64,000 nucleotides of DNA. It comes from a bacterium. Its GTDB lineage: Bacteria > Armatimonadota > JACIXR01. Both the position numbers and the translations under genes were made by a program. Location of the stretch: NCBI GenBank assembly GCA_014360495.1, contig JACIXR010000001.1, positions 310,001 through 374,000 of the forward strand. The letters are read 5' to 3'. The notes under the pieces are model-generated. The model was not told where the DNA came from. It made no database searches and was given only the letters and a program-made list of their open reading frames with translations. Positions 62,039 to 64,000 of this stretch are shown piece by piece. The stretch's first letter is position 1, and the number at the start of each line of letters is the position of its first letter.

Positions 62039-62278
62039 CTATTGTCCCGCTGGTTGAGCCGGCGTTTGGGGTCCCGCTGGACCCTTCATCATTCCGCCAG
62101 GCATCCCCTTCATACCGCCTGGCATATTCATACCTCCCTTTCCCGGCATCATAGGCGTGGGAGGACGGGATGCAGCGGGCTTGTGGGTCGTCCACCAGTA
62201 GACGGCGAAGATGATAGCCAGGACGATGATGATGACTATCACCGCCACCGCAGGACTCACAGACTTTTGCGTTGCCAT
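62039..62278 (-). CDS. One-TM protein with Gly/Met/Pro-rich tail (copy 2)
   Basis: 79-aa twin of 60426-60665: MATQKSVSPAV, TM helix VIVIIIVLAIIFAVYW, then a tail with GGMNMPGGMKGMPGG ending GPQTPAQPAGQ. The 72-bp 3' end is identical to copy 1, while the TM and N-terminal parts differ at many bases. Its own terminator follows. AAAGGAGGCAGGCAT precedes the ATG. Function unknown; being beside an H-X9-DG prepilin suggests an envelope role. Confidence 0.7.
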   Translation of the reverse strand: MATQKSVSPAVAVIVIIIVLAIIFAVYWWTTHKPAASRPPTPMMPGKGGMNMPGGMKGMPGGMMKGPAGPQTPAQPAGQ

Positions 62279-62481
62279 ATGCCTGCCTCCTTTCTAAAAG
62301 TTTGTTTAATGATAAGCTGAGCGGGGAAATAAGTCAATACTAATTTAAAAATAGGACCATAGGGTGCATTGCTTCGCTATCTCTCTCCATAACAAAGGGT
62401 CTCTTCGTTTTTACCGAGGATAAAAACGATTTTCAAACTTCTCAGTATGATATAAAATTTTCTTGAAAAGGAGGTGATATT

Positions 62482-63318
62482 TTGCCCGCTGATATACCAG
62501 TTCTGACCGCCAGGGGCAGGACGCTTCCCGAAGCCTGGGAAAACTCTATCCTTGCCGTCTGGAATGAGGGTATAAGGATAAAAACGGAATACGATAAGCC
62601 CGATGACCCCCCTAGCCGAGATTGCACTATGGTAATCATCATTGAGCAACCACTTGCTGAGCCACGCATCCACCGCTGTTTCCCCGGTGGTTTGGAGGAC
62701 TTAGAGATATATAGGCTTGAGGTCGTTGAAGGCGTCCACGATTACTGGATTGACCCTGAGGAGGGGAAATGGACCTACACCTACCACGAACGTCTCTTTT
62801 CCTATTCAGTGGGCGAGGAGAAGATAGACCAAATCGCCTATATTATAGATAAGCTCTCCAAAGTTCCCTATTCCCGCAGAGCCCAAGCAATCACATGGAA
62901 ACCCCACCTTGACCCCAAAACAGATGACCCTCCCTGCCTGCAGAGAATCTGGTGCAGATTAGCTGAAGAAGATGGCAAACTCTACCTCAATATGAATACC
63001 CACTGGCGCAGCAGAGACGCGTTCAAAGCAGCCTTTATGAACATCTTCGCCCTAACTGACCTGCAAAGATTGATTGCGGAAAAAATCGGAGAGAGGATAG
63101 GGAAGAAAGTGTTTGTGGGAAGATATGTGGATATATCCGATTCCTACCATATCTACGGTTCATATTTCAAGGAAATAGAGGGTTTCCTCAAGACTTTGGA
63201 GCAGAGAACATTTGAGGAACGAACCTGGACAACGGATTTTGCTCAACCTTTCTTTGAGCTGGGGAGGAGGAGGATTGAGGAGGAGAGGAAAACCGGGATA
63301 AAAGGGAGGTTTGTTTGA
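62482..63318 (+). CDS. Thymidylate synthase-like protein
   Basis: 278-aa protein. The central stretch PPCLQRIWCRL, then YLNMNTHWRSRDAFKAAFMNIFALTDLQRLIAEKIG, matches the ThyA core: the active-site Cys of the PC segment, RS-D phosphate/dUMP contacts and the FN-I segment. VGRYVDISDSYHIYGSYF matches the D-H-Y region. In ThyA the Cys is normally followed by His (PCH); here it is Leu (PCL). It may be a divergent ThyA or a related dUMP/dCMP-modifying enzyme. The start is a TTG at 62482 with AAAAGGAGGTGATATT upstream. It is followed by tldD after 1 base. Confidence 0.7.
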   Translation: MPADIPVLTARGRTLPEAWENSILAVWNEGIRIKTEYDKPDDPPSRDCTMVIIIEQPLAEPRIHRCFPGGLEDLEIYRLEVVEGVHDYWIDPEEGKWTYTYHERLFSYSVGEEKIDQIAYIIDKLSKVPYSRRAQAITWKPHLDPKTDDPPCLQRIWCRLAEEDGKLYLNMNTHWRSRDAFKAAFMNIFALTDLQRLIAEKIGERIGKKVFVGRYVDISDSYHIYGSYFKEIEGFLKTLEQRTFEERTWTTDFAQPFFELGRRRIEEERKTGIKGRFV

Positions 63319-63319
63319 T

Positions 63320-64000
63320 ATGAAGGAAATATTGATGAAAGCAATTGAAAGGGCTCTTGAGGAAGGTGCCTCCTTCGCCGATGGCAGAATAGTGAGGAGG
63401 AAATCGGAGGAAATCTATGTTAAAAACGGCAGACCAGAGAGAATAGAGATTCAGGAAGAAGTGGGATTGGGGTTGAGGGTTATTTGGAAGGGGGCGCTTG
63501 GCTTTGCCTCAACCAACGAACTTAACCCCGAGTCCGCAAGGGAGACAGCCGATATGGCGATTCAAATGGCGAAGGGAGCCCATAATGCGGGGCATATGGA
63601 TGTTAATCTATCGGAGGAGGAGCCGGGAAAAGGAAGCTTCAAGTTCCCCTATGAGAAAGACCCATTTGATATCCCTCTCCCCGATAAAGTTGACTTTCTC
63701 TTGGAATGCGACCGCCTGATGAATGTCTCCGATAAAATAAAGGTGCGGGAGAGCATTCTCCACTCGTTGAAAGAGGAGAAGCTCTTTGCCTCAAGCGAAG
63801 GAGGGGATATTGAGCAGATAATCACCCTCTGTGGAGGTGGAATCTCCGCAACGGCGGTGGAGGGGAATGAAAGCCAGCAGCGTTCCTATCCCGCTTTAGG
63901 TGGGAATTACGCTCAGACGGGATGGGAATTCGTTGATAGCCTCGACCTCCCAGCGAATGCAGAGAGAATAGCGAAGGAGGCTGAGGAACTCCTCAATGCT
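63320..64000 (+). CDS. tldD: TldD/PmbA-family metalloprotease (5' part, cut by window edge)
   Basis: The 227 codons present read MKEILMKAIERALEEGASFADGR, then VKNGRPERIEIQEEVGLGLRVIWKGALGFAST, the standard TldD/PmbA N-terminus. The zinc-binding HEXXXH motif and C-terminal half lie beyond the window. TldD works with TldE on modified peptides and on CcdA-like substrates. TldD rather than TldE is suggested by the N-terminal wording but is not certain. The ATG is 1 base after the stop of the thymidylate-synthase-like gene. Confidence 0.8.
   Translation, partial: MKEILMKAIERALEEGASFADGRIVRRKSEEIYVKNGRPERIEIQEEVGLGLRVIWKGALGFASTNELNPESARETADMAIQMAKGAHNAGHMDVNLSEEEPGKGSFKFPYEKDPFDIPLPDKVDFLLECDRLMNVSDKIKVRESILHSLKEEKLFASSEGGDIEQIITLCGGGISATAVEGNESQQRSYPALGGNYAQTGWEFVDSLDLPANAERIAKEAEELLNA

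Overview
The window reads as chromosomal DNA of a diderm, probably thermophilic, environmental bacterium of moderate GC content. H-X9-DG (DUF1559-like) prepilins, two paralogous DUF6785/DUF6784-type membrane proteins, UroD-like proteins, GH140- and GH123-like glycosidase relatives and a TonB-dependent receptor together suggest an Armatimonadota-like lineage (Fervidibacteria or a neighbour). That placement is inferred from gene content, not from a tree.

Layout. 1-8631 is all minus strand: rimO (cut by the edge), ftsK, a UroD-like protein, a Nudix hydrolase, a secreted metallophosphoesterase, a very AT-rich stretch, dnaA with an unusual DNA-binding motif, and a PfkB sugar kinase. A decayed transposase (about 8774-9170) separates this block from a complete ten-gene F1Fo ATP synthase operon on the plus strand (9213-15831). 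Then come a polytopic DUF6785-type protein, an H-X9-DG prepilin, rpoZ, a DUF1566 protein, a CBM9/DUF6067-like secreted glycosidase relative with a LamG partner, the L10 leader with rplJ-rplL, dut, a TonB-dependent receptor whose signal peptide is out of frame, a GT2 glycosyltransferase, a second DUF6785-type protein and a BNR sialidase-like protein. 33794-51439 is one minus-strand operon of about 17.6 kb: four pseudopilins followed by two very large secreted proteins with PQQ-type beta-propellers. The rest holds a second UroD-like protein, a Ca2+-type P-ATPase, tRNA-Arg and tRNA-Lys, a radical SAM protein, a GH140/DUF4038 protein, a DUF4139 protein, a prepilin flanked by two near-duplicate one-TM Gly/Met/Pro-tailed proteins, a thymidylate-synthase-like gene and the start of tldD.

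Two system-level observations stand out. First, the 17.6-kb operon has the gene order of the Pseudomonas fimU-pilV-pilW-pilX-pilY1 cluster (GspG/FimU-, PilV-, PilW- and PilX-like pseudopilins, then beta-propeller giants). This suggests a PilY1-like pilus-tip or secreted adhesin system built from unrelated-looking parts. Second, four degenerate copies of one transposase 3' end lie directly upstream of the promoters of the ATP synthase operon, the L10 operon, the tRNA-Arg/Lys unit and a DUF6785 gene, always 27-30 nt before the -10 box. They look like insertion-sequence debris that became part of housekeeping promoters.

Expression signals are mixed. Many genes have strong GGAGG Shine-Dalgarno sites. 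Several others have a good -35/-10 promoter whose -10 box ends only 7-12 nt before the start codon and no Shine-Dalgarno, implying leaderless or nearly leaderless mRNAs.
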